Shown: positions 17,604 to 25,640 of the stretch, one piece after another
How the letters are laid out: every line of letters begins with the position of its first letter
How positions within the stretch are numbered: the first letter of the stretch is position 1
Origin: Sphingomonas sp. 35-24ZXX
GTDB taxonomy: Bacteria > Pseudomonadota > Alphaproteobacteria > Sphingomonadales > Sphingomonadaceae
Direction: 5' to 3'
NCBI RefSeq assembly: GCF_000786215.1
Contig: NZ_JROG01000008.1
Span: 124,001 to 188,000 of the forward strand
DNA: 64,000 nt
Program-made: the position numbers and the translations under genes
The notes under the pieces: generated by a model
Databases searched by the model: none
What the model saw: only the letters and a program-made list of their open reading frames with translations
What the model was told of the DNA's origin: nothing

Positions 17604-18239
17604 ATGACTGGATTACGTACCCATTCGATGACCAACCCGACAATTCTCACCGTACCCGGGCTCGACAACAGCGGACCTCAGCACTGGCAGACGCTTTGGG
17701 AGCGGCAGTGGGTGAACTGCCATCGCGTCGACATGGGCAACTGGCATACGCCCAATCGCAATGCCTGGGTCAATCGGCTGAATCTTGCCATCCGCCAGAC
17801 CGAAGGTCCGATCGTGCTGGTCGCGCATTCGCTGGGCTGCCACGCCGTCGCCTGGTGGGCGGCGCTGGAGCGTCCCCGCAGCGATGGCCCGGTGGTCGGA
17901 GCTTTGTTGGTTGCGCCACCCGAAGTGGACAATGCGCCGATCGACCCGCGCCTCTGTGGCTTTGCCCCCTCCGCCCGGGGGGTACTCCCCTTCCCCAGCC
18001 TGCTGGTCAGCAGCCGGGATGATCCTTTTATCACCCCCGACCGCGCCTATCGCCTGGCGAGCTTCTGGGGAGCCGATCATATCGATGCAGGCCGGGCCGG
18101 GCACATCAATGCCGAATCGGGTCTGGGCGATTGGCGCTTCGGCCAGCAGTTGCTGGGGCGACTGGTCGATGCGGCAGAAACGACGGGTGAACGCCGACCC
18201 GCACCGGCGCAGGGTTGGCGTGCGGACCTGACCCAGTAA
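17604..18239 (+). CDS. RBBP9/YdeN-family alpha/beta hydrolase
   Basis: 211 residues. Small serine hydrolase with TVPGLDNSGPQHWQTLWE at the N-terminus (family hallmark), nucleophile elbow HSLGCH near residue 75, an acid in SSRDDPF (about 135) and His in GHINAESGLGDW (about 172). AAAGGTG precedes ATG 17604. Cytosolic, substrate unknown. The gene sits, in opposite orientation, between rplA and rplJ, where most bacteria have nothing. Confidence 0.88.
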   Translation: MTGLRTHSMTNPTILTVPGLDNSGPQHWQTLWERQWVNCHRVDMGNWHTPNRNAWVNRLNLAIRQTEGPIVLVAHSLGCHAVAWWAALERPRSDGPVVGALLVAPPEVDNAPIDPRLCGFAPSARGVLPFPSLLVSSRDDPFITPDRAYRLASFWGADHIDAGRAGHINAESGLGDWRFGQQLLGRLVDAAETTGERRPAPAQGWRADLTQ

Positions 18240-18263
18240 AAAGACGGAAAAGGCTGATGCGGG

Positions 18264-19061
18264 TCAGTCGACCTGCATCACGCTGACATTCTGCTCGACC
18301 AGTTCGACGGTGCCGAAAGCGGTGAGGAAAGCGACGTCAAGCGCGTCGCGGCCGACGCCGATCTTCACCATGTCGGCGGCGGTCGCCATGCCCGTGGGGT
18401 CGATGAGGTGCCACGCCCCGCCCTCGCCCGACGGATCGGCGAGGAAGACTTCGGCCACGGCATGGAAATCGGGCGGCGACACGCCCGGGGCATAGACGCT
18501 GGCAAAGCGCGCGGGGATCGAGCAGGCGCGCGCGAGCACGATCATCACATGCGCATAATCACGGCACACGCCCTGGCGCATCACGAAGCTATCGAGCGCA
18601 GTGGTGGTGCCGTCCGAACTGCCCGGCTGATAGACGAAATGCTCGGCGATCCAGTCGCGCATCGCGGCGATTCGCGCGCCTCCGGTGAGCTCGCCGAACT
18701 CGGTATCGACGAAGCTGTGGAACTTGGTCGCGGGGCAGTAGTGCGAATCGAACAGATACTGCACCGTCTCGCCCGGCAGCAGGTGCAGCGGCATCTGCGG
18801 CAGGGTAGCGACATCGGCAAGATCGCGCAGCACGGTCATCCGCGCGCGGTAATCGATGCTCAGCCGCCCGCTGGTGCGCAGCCAGATGCGATCGCCGATC
18901 CCGTCGAGCGCTGCCACGCGCACGAAATGGTCGCACCGCGATGCCTCGATATGCGCCCATTCGATCCGCTGTTCGGGAATGGCGGCGGCCTCCACCTGCA
19001 GCAGGATGTCGGTCGGCACATCCATGTCATAGGTCAGCGTGATGTGCAGATCGAGGGTCAT
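18264..19061 (-). CDS. Transglutaminase-like cysteine peptidase family protein
   Basis: 265 residues. An N-terminal beta-rich domain (1-120) precedes a transglutaminase-like core with the Cys in RQGVCRDYAHVMI (about 172), His in FHAVAEVFL (about 207) and Asp in WHLIDPTGMA (about 228), giving a complete Cys-His-Asp triad. Bacterial members are usually proteases or amidases rather than crosslinkers. No signal peptide. ATG 19061 begins a strand-like N-terminus (MTLDLHITLTYD); the upstream in-frame extension overlaps the rplA terminator and was not used. Confidence 0.87.
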   Translation of the reverse strand: MTLDLHITLTYDMDVPTDILLQVEAAAIPEQRIEWAHIEASRCDHFVRVAALDGIGDRIWLRTSGRLSIDYRARMTVLRDLADVATLPQMPLHLLPGETVQYLFDSHYCPATKFHSFVDTEFGELTGGARIAAMRDWIAEHFVYQPGSSDGTTTALDSFVMRQGVCRDYAHVMIVLARACSIPARFASVYAPGVSPPDFHAVAEVFLADPSGEGGAWHLIDPTGMATAADMVKIGVGRDALDVAFLTAFGTVELVEQNVSVMQVD

Positions 19062-19108
19062 GAAGGGTGCTCCGGCGCAGGAAGAAGGGTCTGTCCAAGC
19101 CAGACACC

Positions 19109-19139
19109 AAAAAGGGGCCGAGGTTCCCCCCGGCCCCTC
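19109..19139 (-). terminator. Intrinsic terminator of the secE-nusG-rplKA unit
   Basis: Read on the minus strand: GGGGCCG, a loop of Gs and AACCT, CGGCCCC and TTTTT, 29 bases after the rplA stop. This ends the rplKA transcript before the transglutaminase gene. Confidence 0.88.
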
Positions 19140-19167
19140 AAATGGGCTTAGCAGCAATTTGTTACGT

Positions 19168-19866
19168 TCAGCCGGCGTGAACCTGCGACACGTCGACCTT
19201 CAGGCCGGGGCCCATCGACGAGCTGACCGAGATCTTGCGCAGATACTTGCCCTTCGAGCCCGAAGGCTTGGCGCGGATGATCGCCTCGACGAACGCATCG
19301 AAGTTGGCGCGCAGCGCCTCGTCCGAGAAGCTCGCCTTGCCGATGCCCGAATGGATGATACCGGCCTTTTCGACGCGGAATTCGACCTGGCCGCCCTTGG
19401 CAGCCTTGACCGCTTCAGCGACGTTCGGCGTCACGGTGCCCAGCTTGGGGTTCGGCATCAGGCCCTTGGGACCCAGCAGCTTGCCGAGACGACCGACCAC
19501 ACCCATCATGTCGGGGGTGGCGATGATGCGGTCGTAATCGATCTTGCCGTTCTGGATCTCTTCCATCAGGTCTTCGGCGCCTGCGCGCTCGGCGCCAGCG
19601 GCCAGAGCCGCCTCAGCCTTGTCACCGCGTGCGAACACGGCGACGCGAACGTCCTTGCCGGTACCCGAGGGCAGCGACACGACACCGCGGACCATCTGGT
19701 CGGCATGACGCGGGTCAACGCCCAGGTTCAGCGCAACCTCGATGGTTTCGTCGAACTTCGAGGTCGCCAGTTCCTTGATGGTCTTGATGGCTTCATCCAC
19801 GCCGTACAGCTTTTCAGCGTCGAGCTTGGCGGCGAGGGCCTTTGCCTTCTTGGTCACTTTTGCCAT
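19168..19866 (-). CDS. rplA: 50S ribosomal protein L1
   Basis: 232 residues, full length. Conserved [13 protein letters not shown], the [16 protein letters not shown] block and the C-terminal [10 protein letters not shown]1 binds 23S rRNA at the E-site stalk and in other bacteria represses the rplKA message. Five bases separate it from rplK. Confidence 0.98.
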   Translation of the reverse strand: MAKVTKKAKALAAKLDAEKLYGVDEAIKTIKELATSKFDETIEVALNLGVDPRHADQMVRGVVSLPSGTGKDVRVAVFARGDKAEAALAAGAERAGAEDLMEEIQNGKIDYDRIIATPDMMGVVGRLGKLLGPKGLMPNPKLGTVTPNVAEAVKAAKGGQVEFRVEKAGIIHSGIGKASFSDEALRANFDAFVEAIIRAKPSGSKGKYLRKISVSSSMGPGLKVDVSQVHAG

Positions 19867-19871
19867 GATAC

Positions 19872-20303
19872 TCAGCCCTCCACCACTTCAAGGCCCATCG
19901 ACGTCGCCGAGCCTTCGATAATCTTCGTTGCCGCTTCAATGTCGTTGGCATTGAGGTCGGCCATCTTCGCCTGGGCGATTTCCGCCAGCTGCGAACGCTT
20001 GATGGTTCCGGCGCTTTCCTTGCCGGGCAGCTTGGAGCCGCTCTTCAGGTTGGCAGCCTTCTTGATCAGATAGCTGGCAGGCGGGGTCTTGGTGACGAAC
20101 GTGAAGCTGCGGTCACCATAAACGGTGATCACGGTCGGAAGGGGCGTACCCTTTTCCATTTCCTGCGTGGCAGCGTTGAACTGCTTGCAGAATTCCATGA
20201 TGTTCACGCCGCGCTGACCCAGAGCCGGGCCGATCGGCGGAGAGGGGTTTGCAGAGCCGGCAGGCACCTGCAGCTTGATATAGCCTTCAATCTTCTTGGC
20301 CAC
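19872..20303 (-). CDS. rplK: 50S ribosomal protein L11
   Basis: 143 residues with [38 protein letters not shown] and the RNA-binding C-terminal domain. The start codon is GTG 20303, unusual for a ribosomal protein, but AAGGAG lies seven bases upstream and no ATG is suitably placed. It forms the GTPase-associated centre with L10/L12. Confidence 0.97.
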   Translation of the reverse strand: MAKKIEGYIKLQVPAGSANPSPPIGPALGQRGVNIMEFCKQFNAATQEMEKGTPLPTVITVYGDRSFTFVTKTPPASYLIKKAANLKSGSKLPGKESAGTIKRSQLAEIAQAKMADLNANDIEAATKIIEGSATSMGLEVVEG

Positions 20304-20418
20304 GATGGCACTCCTTCATTCTATCGGGCGGTTGCCCTCAAATTAAGCGGTCAAACAGCTGGTTTGAGGCCAGCCTCCCGCACTTTTTATCCTCACCCGC
20401 AACAGGAGAGGGTAAAAC

Positions 20419-20955
20419 TCACTTTGCCAGTTCGACATGCTCGAAATCGAGATCGACGGGCGTGGCACGACCGAAGATCGAGACCGAGACTTTGACGCGG
20501 GCCTTGTCGAAATCGAGCTCCTCGACGATGCCGTTGAAGCTCGCGAACGGACCTTCGAGCACCTTGACCGAATCGCCGATTTCGTAATCGACGTCGATGC
20601 GGGCGCGCGGTGCGTTGGCGGCTTCTTCCTTGGTGTTCAGGATGCGCGCAGCCTCGGCATCGCTGATCGCCTGCGGCTTGCCGTTGGGGCCCAGGAAGCC
20701 AGTGACCTTGGGCGTGTTCTTGACGACGTGATAGACGTCATCGGTCATCGCCAGCTTGGCCAGGACATAGCCGGGGAAGAACTTGCGCTCGGTCTGCACC
20801 TTCTTGCCGCGACGCACTTCGGTCACGGTTTCGGTAGGCACCTCGACCTGTTCGACCAGAGCCGACAGGCCCATGCGCTCGGCATCGGCGAGAATCGCGT
20901 CGCGGACCTTGTTCTCAAAGCCGGAATAAGCGTGAATGATGTACCAGCGCGACAT
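20419..20955 (-). CDS. nusG: Transcription termination/antitermination factor NusG
   Basis: 178 residues. NGN domain (MSRWYIIHAYSGFENKVRD... PGYVLAKLAMTDDVYHVVKNTPKVTGFLG) and C-terminal KOW domain (DSVKVLEGPFASFNGIVEELD). NusG couples RNA polymerase to ribosomes and Rho. It follows secE by 31 bases, the conserved order. About 115 bases to rplK hold no gene but could hold the rplK leader. Confidence 0.98.
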   Translation of the reverse strand: MSRWYIIHAYSGFENKVRDAILADAERMGLSALVEQVEVPTETVTEVRRGKKVQTERKFFPGYVLAKLAMTDDVYHVVKNTPKVTGFLGPNGKPQAISDAEAARILNTKEEAANAPRARIDVDYEIGDSVKVLEGPFASFNGIVEELDFDKARVKVSVSIFGRATPVDLDFEHVELAK

Positions 20956-20986
20956 TCAACTCTCTTTCAACAAGCAGGGGGCGCGA

Positions 20987-21193
20987 TCACGCCAGCGTGA
21001 GCAGCCATTTGACGATGGCACCAAAGACCGAATCGACGGCCAGGAAGAAGATCGCCAGGATCGTCATCAGGATGAACACCATGATCGCGGTGGTCACGGT
21101 TTCCTGACGGGTCGGCCAGACAACCTTCGATGCCTCAGTCTTAACCTGATTCACGAATTCGCCGGGACTGGTCTTCTTCCGTTCGGTGGCCAT
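20987..21193 (-). CDS. secE: Preprotein translocase subunit SecE
   Basis: 68 residues, the short one-helix form. Conserved cytosolic amphipathic motif EFVNQVKTEASKVVWPTRQE, then one transmembrane helix (AIMVFILMTILAIFFLAVD). It clamps SecY in the SecYEG channel. Located between tRNA-Trp and nusG as in most bacteria. Confidence 0.97.
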   Translation of the reverse strand: MATERKKTSPGEFVNQVKTEASKVVWPTRQETVTTAIMVFILMTILAIFFLAVDSVFGAIVKWLLTLA

Positions 21194-21389
21194 GGCCTTC
21201 AACTTTCCTGTTTCCGATTTACGGGCGCATCTGCTGTTGCAGGCACATCGCCGCCAGCCTTGCCCGGCTGAAACACGATATATGCACCCTGTCGGAGAAA
21301 GACAGCCCCATAACCGCGCAAGTCCGCAGAAGCAAGGGGATTCAATGGGGGGCAACTCCCCCGGATGGGGAGTGTCACGTGGTGGCCGC

Positions 21390-21465
21390 TGGCAGGAGTG
21401 GAGGGACTCGAACCCCCGGCATTCGGTTTTGGAGACCGACGCTCTACCAGCTGAGCTACACTCCT
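21390..21465 (-). tRNA. tRNA-Trp (anticodon CCA)
   Basis: A 76-base cloverleaf read on the minus strand: acceptor AGGAGTG pairing with CACTCCT, D arm TAGCTCAGCTGGTAGAGC, anticodon loop CTCCAAA with anticodon CCA, T arm GGGGTTCGAGTCCC, discriminator G and an encoded 3' CCA. It precedes secE, the classic arrangement. The usual upstream tuf gene is not here; rpsI-rplM lie there instead. Confidence 0.97.
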
Positions 21466-21667
21466 GTGCGGGCAGGCCGTCGCCATTAGCGGCTGCGCAG
21501 GCAGTGCGCAAGCATTGCTGTGCGGTTTTGCACCCGCCAGACGCACAACGGGGTGACCGCTGGCCCATGAACCGCACCGCAAGGGCACCATCATGGGGGC
21601 GATCACCCCGTATGTGTTCAAAGCCGGTGTGCGCCAAACCCCGGAAGGCAGCGGCGCAACAGCCAGA

Positions 21668-22174
21668 TCAGCGCTTCGAGAACTGGAAGCTCTTGCGCGC
21701 CTTGGCCTTGCCGTACTTCTTGCGCTCGACGGCGCGGCTGTCGCGGGTCAGGAACCCTGCCGACTTGACCGTGCTGCGCAGCGCGGGTTCGAACTTGCTC
21801 AGCGCCTGGCTGATGCCGTGCTTGACGGCGCCGGCCTGGCCCGAAAGACCACCACCCTTGACGGTGCAGATGACATCATACTGGCCCTTGCGGTCGGTGA
21901 TGTCGAACACCTGGTTGATCACCAGACGCAGGGTCGGACGTGCGAAATACACTTCCTGGTCGCGCTTGTTGATGATGATCTTGCCGGTGCCGGGCTTCAG
22001 CCACACGCGAGCCACGGCGTCCTTGCGGCGACCGGTGGCATAGGCACGGCCCTGCTTGTCCAGTTCCTGCTCGCGCAGCGGCGCGTTGGAAACCTTGACC
22101 GCGGGTGCGCCCGGGGTTTCGATGTCGGCGGCGATGTCCTTGAGGTCGGACAGGGATTGCACGGTATCAGACAT
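21668..22174 (-). CDS. rpsI: 30S ribosomal protein S9
   Basis: 168 residues; the conserved S9 core begins around residue 42 ([17 protein letters not shown]) and ends RKSFQFSKR, the basic tail reaching the P-site tRNA. The N-terminal 40 residues ([19 protein letters not shown]...) are an extension relative to the usual 130-residue S9, similar extensions being known in alphaproteobacteria. ATG overlaps the rplM stop by one base. Confidence 0.97.
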   Translation of the reverse strand: MSDTVQSLSDLKDIAADIETPGAPAVKVSNAPLREQELDKQGRAYATGRRKDAVARVWLKPGTGKIIINKRDQEVYFARPTLRLVINQVFDITDRKGQYDVICTVKGGGLSGQAGAVKHGISQALSKFEPALRSTVKSAGFLTRDSRAVERKKYGKAKARKSFQFSKR

Positions 22175-22653
22175 TATGCACCCACCTTGTTCTTGCGGTT
22201 GAGCGAGGCAACATCGAGCACTTCAGGCTGCTGGCCTGCGTGCGGATGTTCGGTTCCGGTGAAGAGGTGCAGGTTGCGCATCTGCTGGCGACCCAGCGGA
22301 CCACGGGGAACCATGCGCTCGACAGCCTTTTCCAGCACGCGCTCGGGGAAGCGGCCGTCCAGCACCTTGGCGGCGGTCACTTCCTTGATGCCACCGATGT
22401 AACCGGTGTGCTTGTAATAGACCTTGTTGGCGCGCTTGTTGCCCGTCAGCTGAACCTTGCCCGCGTTGATGACGATGACATGGTCACCGCAATCGACATG
22501 GGGGGTGTAGCTGGGCTTGTGCTTGCCACGCAGCAGGTTGGCGATGATCACCGCAACGCGGCCAACCACCAGTCCGTCGGCATCGATAATATGCCACTTC
22601 TTTTCCACTTCAGCCGGCTTGATCGACTTGGTGGTCTTGAGCAAAGCCTTCAT
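22174..22653 (-). CDS. rplM: 50S ribosomal protein L13
   Basis: 159 residues. Early-assembly protein with [35 protein letters not shown] and YKHTGYIGG motifs. ATG 22653 is used because GGAAGG sits at proper distance; a TTG nine bases upstream is too close to it. Leads the rplM-rpsI operon; about 200 gene-free bases upstream carry its promoter. Confidence 0.97.
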   Translation of the reverse strand: MKALLKTTKSIKPAEVEKKWHIIDADGLVVGRVAVIIANLLRGKHKPSYTPHVDCGDHVIVINAGKVQLTGNKRANKVYYKHTGYIGGIKEVTAAKVLDGRFPERVLEKAVERMVPRGPLGRQQMRNLHLFTGTEHPHAGQQPEVLDVASLNRKNKVGA

Positions 22654-22829
22654 GGCCTTCAACCTTCCAAAACGTCACCCGCTTCAGAACCGGACCCTCA
22701 TGGGGCAGGCCTGCGATCGGCTGACAGCGTTTCTTGATACGACAGGCCAGCAGATGCAGCGCCTGAGCGAAGCGCGGCTAATGACGATGGAGGGTGATTT
22801 AGTCAAGCAAATTGGGGCGATTTGCAAGA

Positions 22830-22843
22830 GGTATCAAGATACC
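22830..22843. promoter_or_regulatory. 14-bp perfect palindrome near the rplM promoter region
   Basis: GGTATC-AA-GATACC lies just beyond the stop codon of the unknown gene ending at 22851 and about 180 bases upstream of rplM. A second CTTGATACG resembling one half lies near 22733. It could be an operator for rplM or a chance palindrome. Confidence 0.3.
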
Positions 22844-22850
22844 ACCATAA

Positions 22851-23648
22851 TTATCGCGCGTCCGGCATGCTCTCCAGACGGAAGGATTCGCGCGCATGGC
22901 GGGCCGTCCCTGCCACGGTGGTGACGGTGTGCCGGTCGAACCGCGTGACCAGCCCGGTCGTGCGCGACAGCGTGATCGCATCTGTCACCGCCAGCCCGGA
23001 TGTCCCTTCGCGCACCGATTCGTGCGTAGCCGAAAGCTGCAGCGCATCGCCCGATTCGCGCAGCACGCGATAGATGGTGCCGCCAGCCGCCTCGACCTGC
23101 CCGCTGGTGCACGGCCGCCCGGCCAGCATCACCGGTCGTTCCAGCCGCGCCCGCTGCAGCTCCAGCCGCTCTGCCGGGGGCAACGCCGCGAGCCGGTCGA
23201 GCAGCGCATGGATCTGGGCTCGCTGCGCCGCGGGGCGGGCATCCAGCGCCGGATCGGCGCGCAGGCGGCCGATCGCCGCTGCCAGCCGCCCGGCGGATTC
23301 GGGCGATTCGCTGATGCCCAGCACCGCGCCGCTCTCGTCGAGCGTGACATCGAACGACTCGCCCGCCACGCTGCGCTCCTGCAGCTCGAGCAGCCGCAGC
23401 AGCGCAGGCGGGCCATCGGATCGCTCCTGCAGCTGCTGCCAGTGCAGCCGGTAACCGCGCCCGGCCCTGGAAAAGGTCAGCCGGTAGCTCGATTCATGCA
23501 CGAACAGGCCATCGGCCAGCTCGCGCTCAATACGGCGCTGCACGACCATCGGCGCATCCAGCGGCGGCGCGAAGGTCAGGACGGGAGCAGGGCAGGGGGC
23601 GGTGGCAGCGCCGGGGGTGGCGAGCAGCAGGACCGCCGCCCAGACCAT
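22851..23648 (-). CDS. Exported protein of unknown function
   Basis: 265 residues starting MVWAAVLLLATPGAATAPCPAP, a signal peptide with probable cleavage after ATA. The mature part has a beta-strand-rich N-terminal half (YRLTFSRAGRGYRLHW, FDVTLDESGAVLGI), an Arg/Ala helical centre (residues about 120-175) and a second beta-rich region with a lone Cys in RPCTSG. I recognise no family. ATG 23648 overlaps the cutA stop (TGATG), so it is the third gene of ctaA-cutA-this; the 18-residue extension upstream was rejected because it overlaps cutA. Confidence 0.7.
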   Translation of the reverse strand: MVWAAVLLLATPGAATAPCPAPVLTFAPPLDAPMVVQRRIERELADGLFVHESSYRLTFSRAGRGYRLHWQQLQERSDGPPALLRLLELQERSVAGESFDVTLDESGAVLGISESPESAGRLAAAIGRLRADPALDARPAAQRAQIHALLDRLAALPPAERLELQRARLERPVMLAGRPCTSGQVEAAGGTIYRVLRESGDALQLSATHESVREGTSGLAVTDAITLSRTTGLVTRFDRHTVTTVAGTARHARESFRLESMPDAR

Positions 23649-23998
23649 CAATCGGTGGCCAGGGTCTGGCCCAGCACCCACGAGCGGAAGCTGGGCGGGC
23701 AATATTCGACCGGCAGCACCAGCACCGCCGGCTCGTCATAGCTGTGCAGATGGACGATCCGCGCGACCAGCGCCTTGCACTGAGGCAGCGCGGTCTTGAA
23801 CAGCACCGGCACCTCGGGCTGCTCGGCGAGTTCGCCCTCCCAATGATAGATCGAGAGCGACGGCGACAGCACATTGGCACAGGCGGCCAGCTGTTCGCGC
23901 ACGATGGTGCGAGCGATCGTCCGCGCCTCTTCCTCGTCGGAGAAGGGGCAATAGACCAGACGGATGTCGCTGGTCTCGCTGACCGAATCGCCGATCAT
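23648..23998 (-). CDS. cutA: CutA1 divalent-cation tolerance protein
   Basis: 116 residues of the trimeric CutA1 fold: LVYCPFSDEEEARTIARTIV, ACANVLSPSLSIYHWEGELAE and KTALPQCKALVARI. The CANV..S.Y.W.GE pattern is the family signature. Linked to copper tolerance in E. coli, though its true role is unsettled. It overlaps the ctaA stop by four bases (ATGA); copper handling beside a heme A gene is suggestive. Confidence 0.93.
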   Translation of the reverse strand: MIGDSVSETSDIRLVYCPFSDEEEARTIARTIVREQLAACANVLSPSLSIYHWEGELAEQPEVPVLFKTALPQCKALVARIVHLHSYDEPAVLVLPVEYCPPSFRSWVLGQTLATD

Positions 23999-25149
23999 GC
24001 AGCGCGGGAATCCCGTGCCGGACCCTGGCCCAGCCGATGCGCCCCCCAGGCTACGGTGGCGACGAGGATCGCGCCCACGGCCTGGTGCAGCACTGCGAGG
24101 TTGAGATCGACGCTGGTCATGACCGTGGCGATTCCCAGCAGCACCTGCACGCCAAAGGCGCTGTGGATGGCCAGCGACGCGCGCCGATCGACCTTGCGCA
24201 CCGCGCGCGCCATCACCACCAGGGCCGCGACCGCCGCAAAGGCCCACCAGCGGTGGAGGAAGTGCAGCAGGAAGGGATCATAGGTCAGCGCGTGGATCAC
24301 GCCGTTCGACCAGTCGACGTCGACCGGGACGAACGATCCGTTCATCAGCGGCCAGCTGTTGGCCGCATAGCCCGCGTTCAGCCCGGCGACCCACGCGCCC
24401 AGCAGCAGCTGCACGAACAGCACGACAATCGTTGCAAAGGCGAGCCCGGTCATCCGCGCCGGACGGGCAGCGGGATCGCGCGCGAGCGCCTTGAGGTCGA
24501 GCGCGGTCCACACCAGTCCGGCCATGATGAACAGCGCGTTGAGCAGGTGCACCGCGAGGCGGAAATGGCTGACGTCGGTCCGCTCCGACAGGCCCGAGGC
24601 GACCATCCACCAGCCGATCGCGCCCTGCAGCCCGCCGAGCGCGAACAGCGCGGTCAGTCGCCAGCCATAGCCTTGCGGAATCGCGCGACGGATCGCGAAC
24701 CAGGCGAAGGGCAAGGCGAACGCGACCCCGACCAGTCGCCCCAGCAGGCGGTGCACATATTCCCAGAAATAGATGTTCTTGAACTCGGCCAGCGTCATGC
24801 CAGCGTTGACCTCGGTATATTCCGGGATCAGCTTGTACTTCTCGAACTCCGCCACCCAGGCCGCTTCGCTGAGCGGCGGCAGTGTCCCGGTGACCACATT
24901 CCATTCGGTGATCGACAGGCCCGATTCAGTCAGCCGGGTGATCCCGCCGACCACCACCATGCAGAACACCAGCAGCGCGACGCCAAAAAGCCACAGGGCA
25001 ATGGCATCGGGCGCGGTGCGACGCTGCGGTGGCAGGGTGGAAGGATGGGCTTGCGAAAGGCTGGTCATGGCCTGCTGCATTTCGGATGGCGCACCCTGGC
25101 TTGCAAGGGGTTTTTTGCGGCGCACCCGGCGATGTTTCTCCCGGGCCAT
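23995..25149 (-). CDS. ctaA: Heme A synthase (COX15/CtaA)
   Basis: 384 residues with eight hydrophobic segments. Converts heme O to heme A for aa3-type cytochrome oxidase. Heme-ligand histidines are visible in WEYVHRLLGR, HFRLAVHLLNA, LLHFLHRWWAF and VLHQAVGA; the GGITRLTESGLSITEW block is the COX15 hallmark. The start is uncertain: ATG 25149 gives a basic N-terminal tail, while ATGs at 25080 and 25068 are also possible. Divergent from the MerC-like gene across 38 bases containing palindromes. Confidence 0.93.
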   Translation of the reverse strand: MAREKHRRVRRKKPLASQGAPSEMQQAMTSLSQAHPSTLPPQRRTAPDAIALWLFGVALLVFCMVVVGGITRLTESGLSITEWNVVTGTLPPLSEAAWVAEFEKYKLIPEYTEVNAGMTLAEFKNIYFWEYVHRLLGRLVGVAFALPFAWFAIRRAIPQGYGWRLTALFALGGLQGAIGWWMVASGLSERTDVSHFRLAVHLLNALFIMAGLVWTALDLKALARDPAARPARMTGLAFATIVVLFVQLLLGAWVAGLNAGYAANSWPLMNGSFVPVDVDWSNGVIHALTYDPFLLHFLHRWWAFAAVAALVVMARAVRKVDRRASLAIHSAFGVQVLLGIATVMTSVDLNLAVLHQAVGAILVATVAWGAHRLGQGPARDSRAA

Positions 25150-25160
25150 AGTTATCGCCG

Positions 25161-25182
25161 ATTGCGCAATGATATCATATCA
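25161..25182. promoter_or_regulatory. Overlapping palindromes between ctaA and the MerC-like gene
   Basis: ATTGCGCAAT (25161-25170, perfect) runs into TGATAT-C-ATATCA (25170-25182, perfect 6+1+6). They fill the 38-base gap between two divergent genes, so a dimeric regulator bound here could control both. The identity of the regulator is unknown; metal-responsive Fur/MntR-type sites have comparable A+T-rich dyads. Confidence 0.45.
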
Positions 25183-25187
25183 CCTAT

Positions 25188-25574
25188 ATGCGCGGCATGT
25201 TGTCTCGTATCACCCGGTCCGGCCAGCTCGATTCGGCCGCGATTGCGCTGTCGGCGCTGTGCATGGTGCATTGCGCTGCAGGCATCTGGCTGGTCGCCGG
25301 ATTCGCCTCGCTAAGCGGGCTGTTCCTTTCCCCCTGGGTCCACGAGATCGGCTTCGTGCTGGCCGCGATCATGGCCGCGCTGGCACTGGGCCATGGCCTC
25401 CGGCGGCATGGTGCACGGCTGCCGCTGGCGATCGGTGTGGTCGGCATCGGAGCGATGCTCGCTGCGATGACGGTTCCGCACGGCGGCGCGTTCGAATACA
25501 GCCTGACCCTGGTGGGCGTGGCAACACTCAGCATCGCGCATCTGCTCAACTATCGCGCCGCAAGGCAGCGTTAA
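25188..25574 (+). CDS. MerC-domain membrane protein
   Basis: 128 residues with four predicted transmembrane helices. The first helix carries SALCMVHC, the CxxHC-like thiol pair of the MerC mercury-transporter family (residues about 22-29), and a Pro-His follows in helix 3 (MTVPHGG). Chromosomal sphingomonads commonly carry such MerC-domain proteins outside mer operons, so Hg transport is not implied; a metal or thiol role is inferred. Confidence 0.85.
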   Translation: MRGMLSRITRSGQLDSAAIALSALCMVHCAAGIWLVAGFASLSGLFLSPWVHEIGFVLAAIMAALALGHGLRRHGARLPLAIGVVGIGAMLAAMTVPHGGAFEYSLTLVGVATLSIAHLLNYRAARQR

Positions 25575-25640
25575 ACCGAAGCCCGGTTGCAACATTGGGG
25601 CTTGCCCTTGCCCCGCGATCCGCGCCAAGAGTCGCGGCCT

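Noticed and set aside
21375-21382. TCACGTGG as a further parS candidate
   Set aside because: Only the CACGTG core and one flanking base match; the outer arms do not pair. Other CACGTG-like hexamers in the window fail likewise.
25188-25574. Part of a mercury resistance operon
   Set aside because: No merR, merA, merT or merP nearby; MerC-domain proteins are common chromosomal genes in this group.
25575-25640. Possible TPP riboswitch upstream of thiSG
   Set aside because: Only 66 bases separate the genes and the conserved CTGAGA and ACC-type segments are absent.
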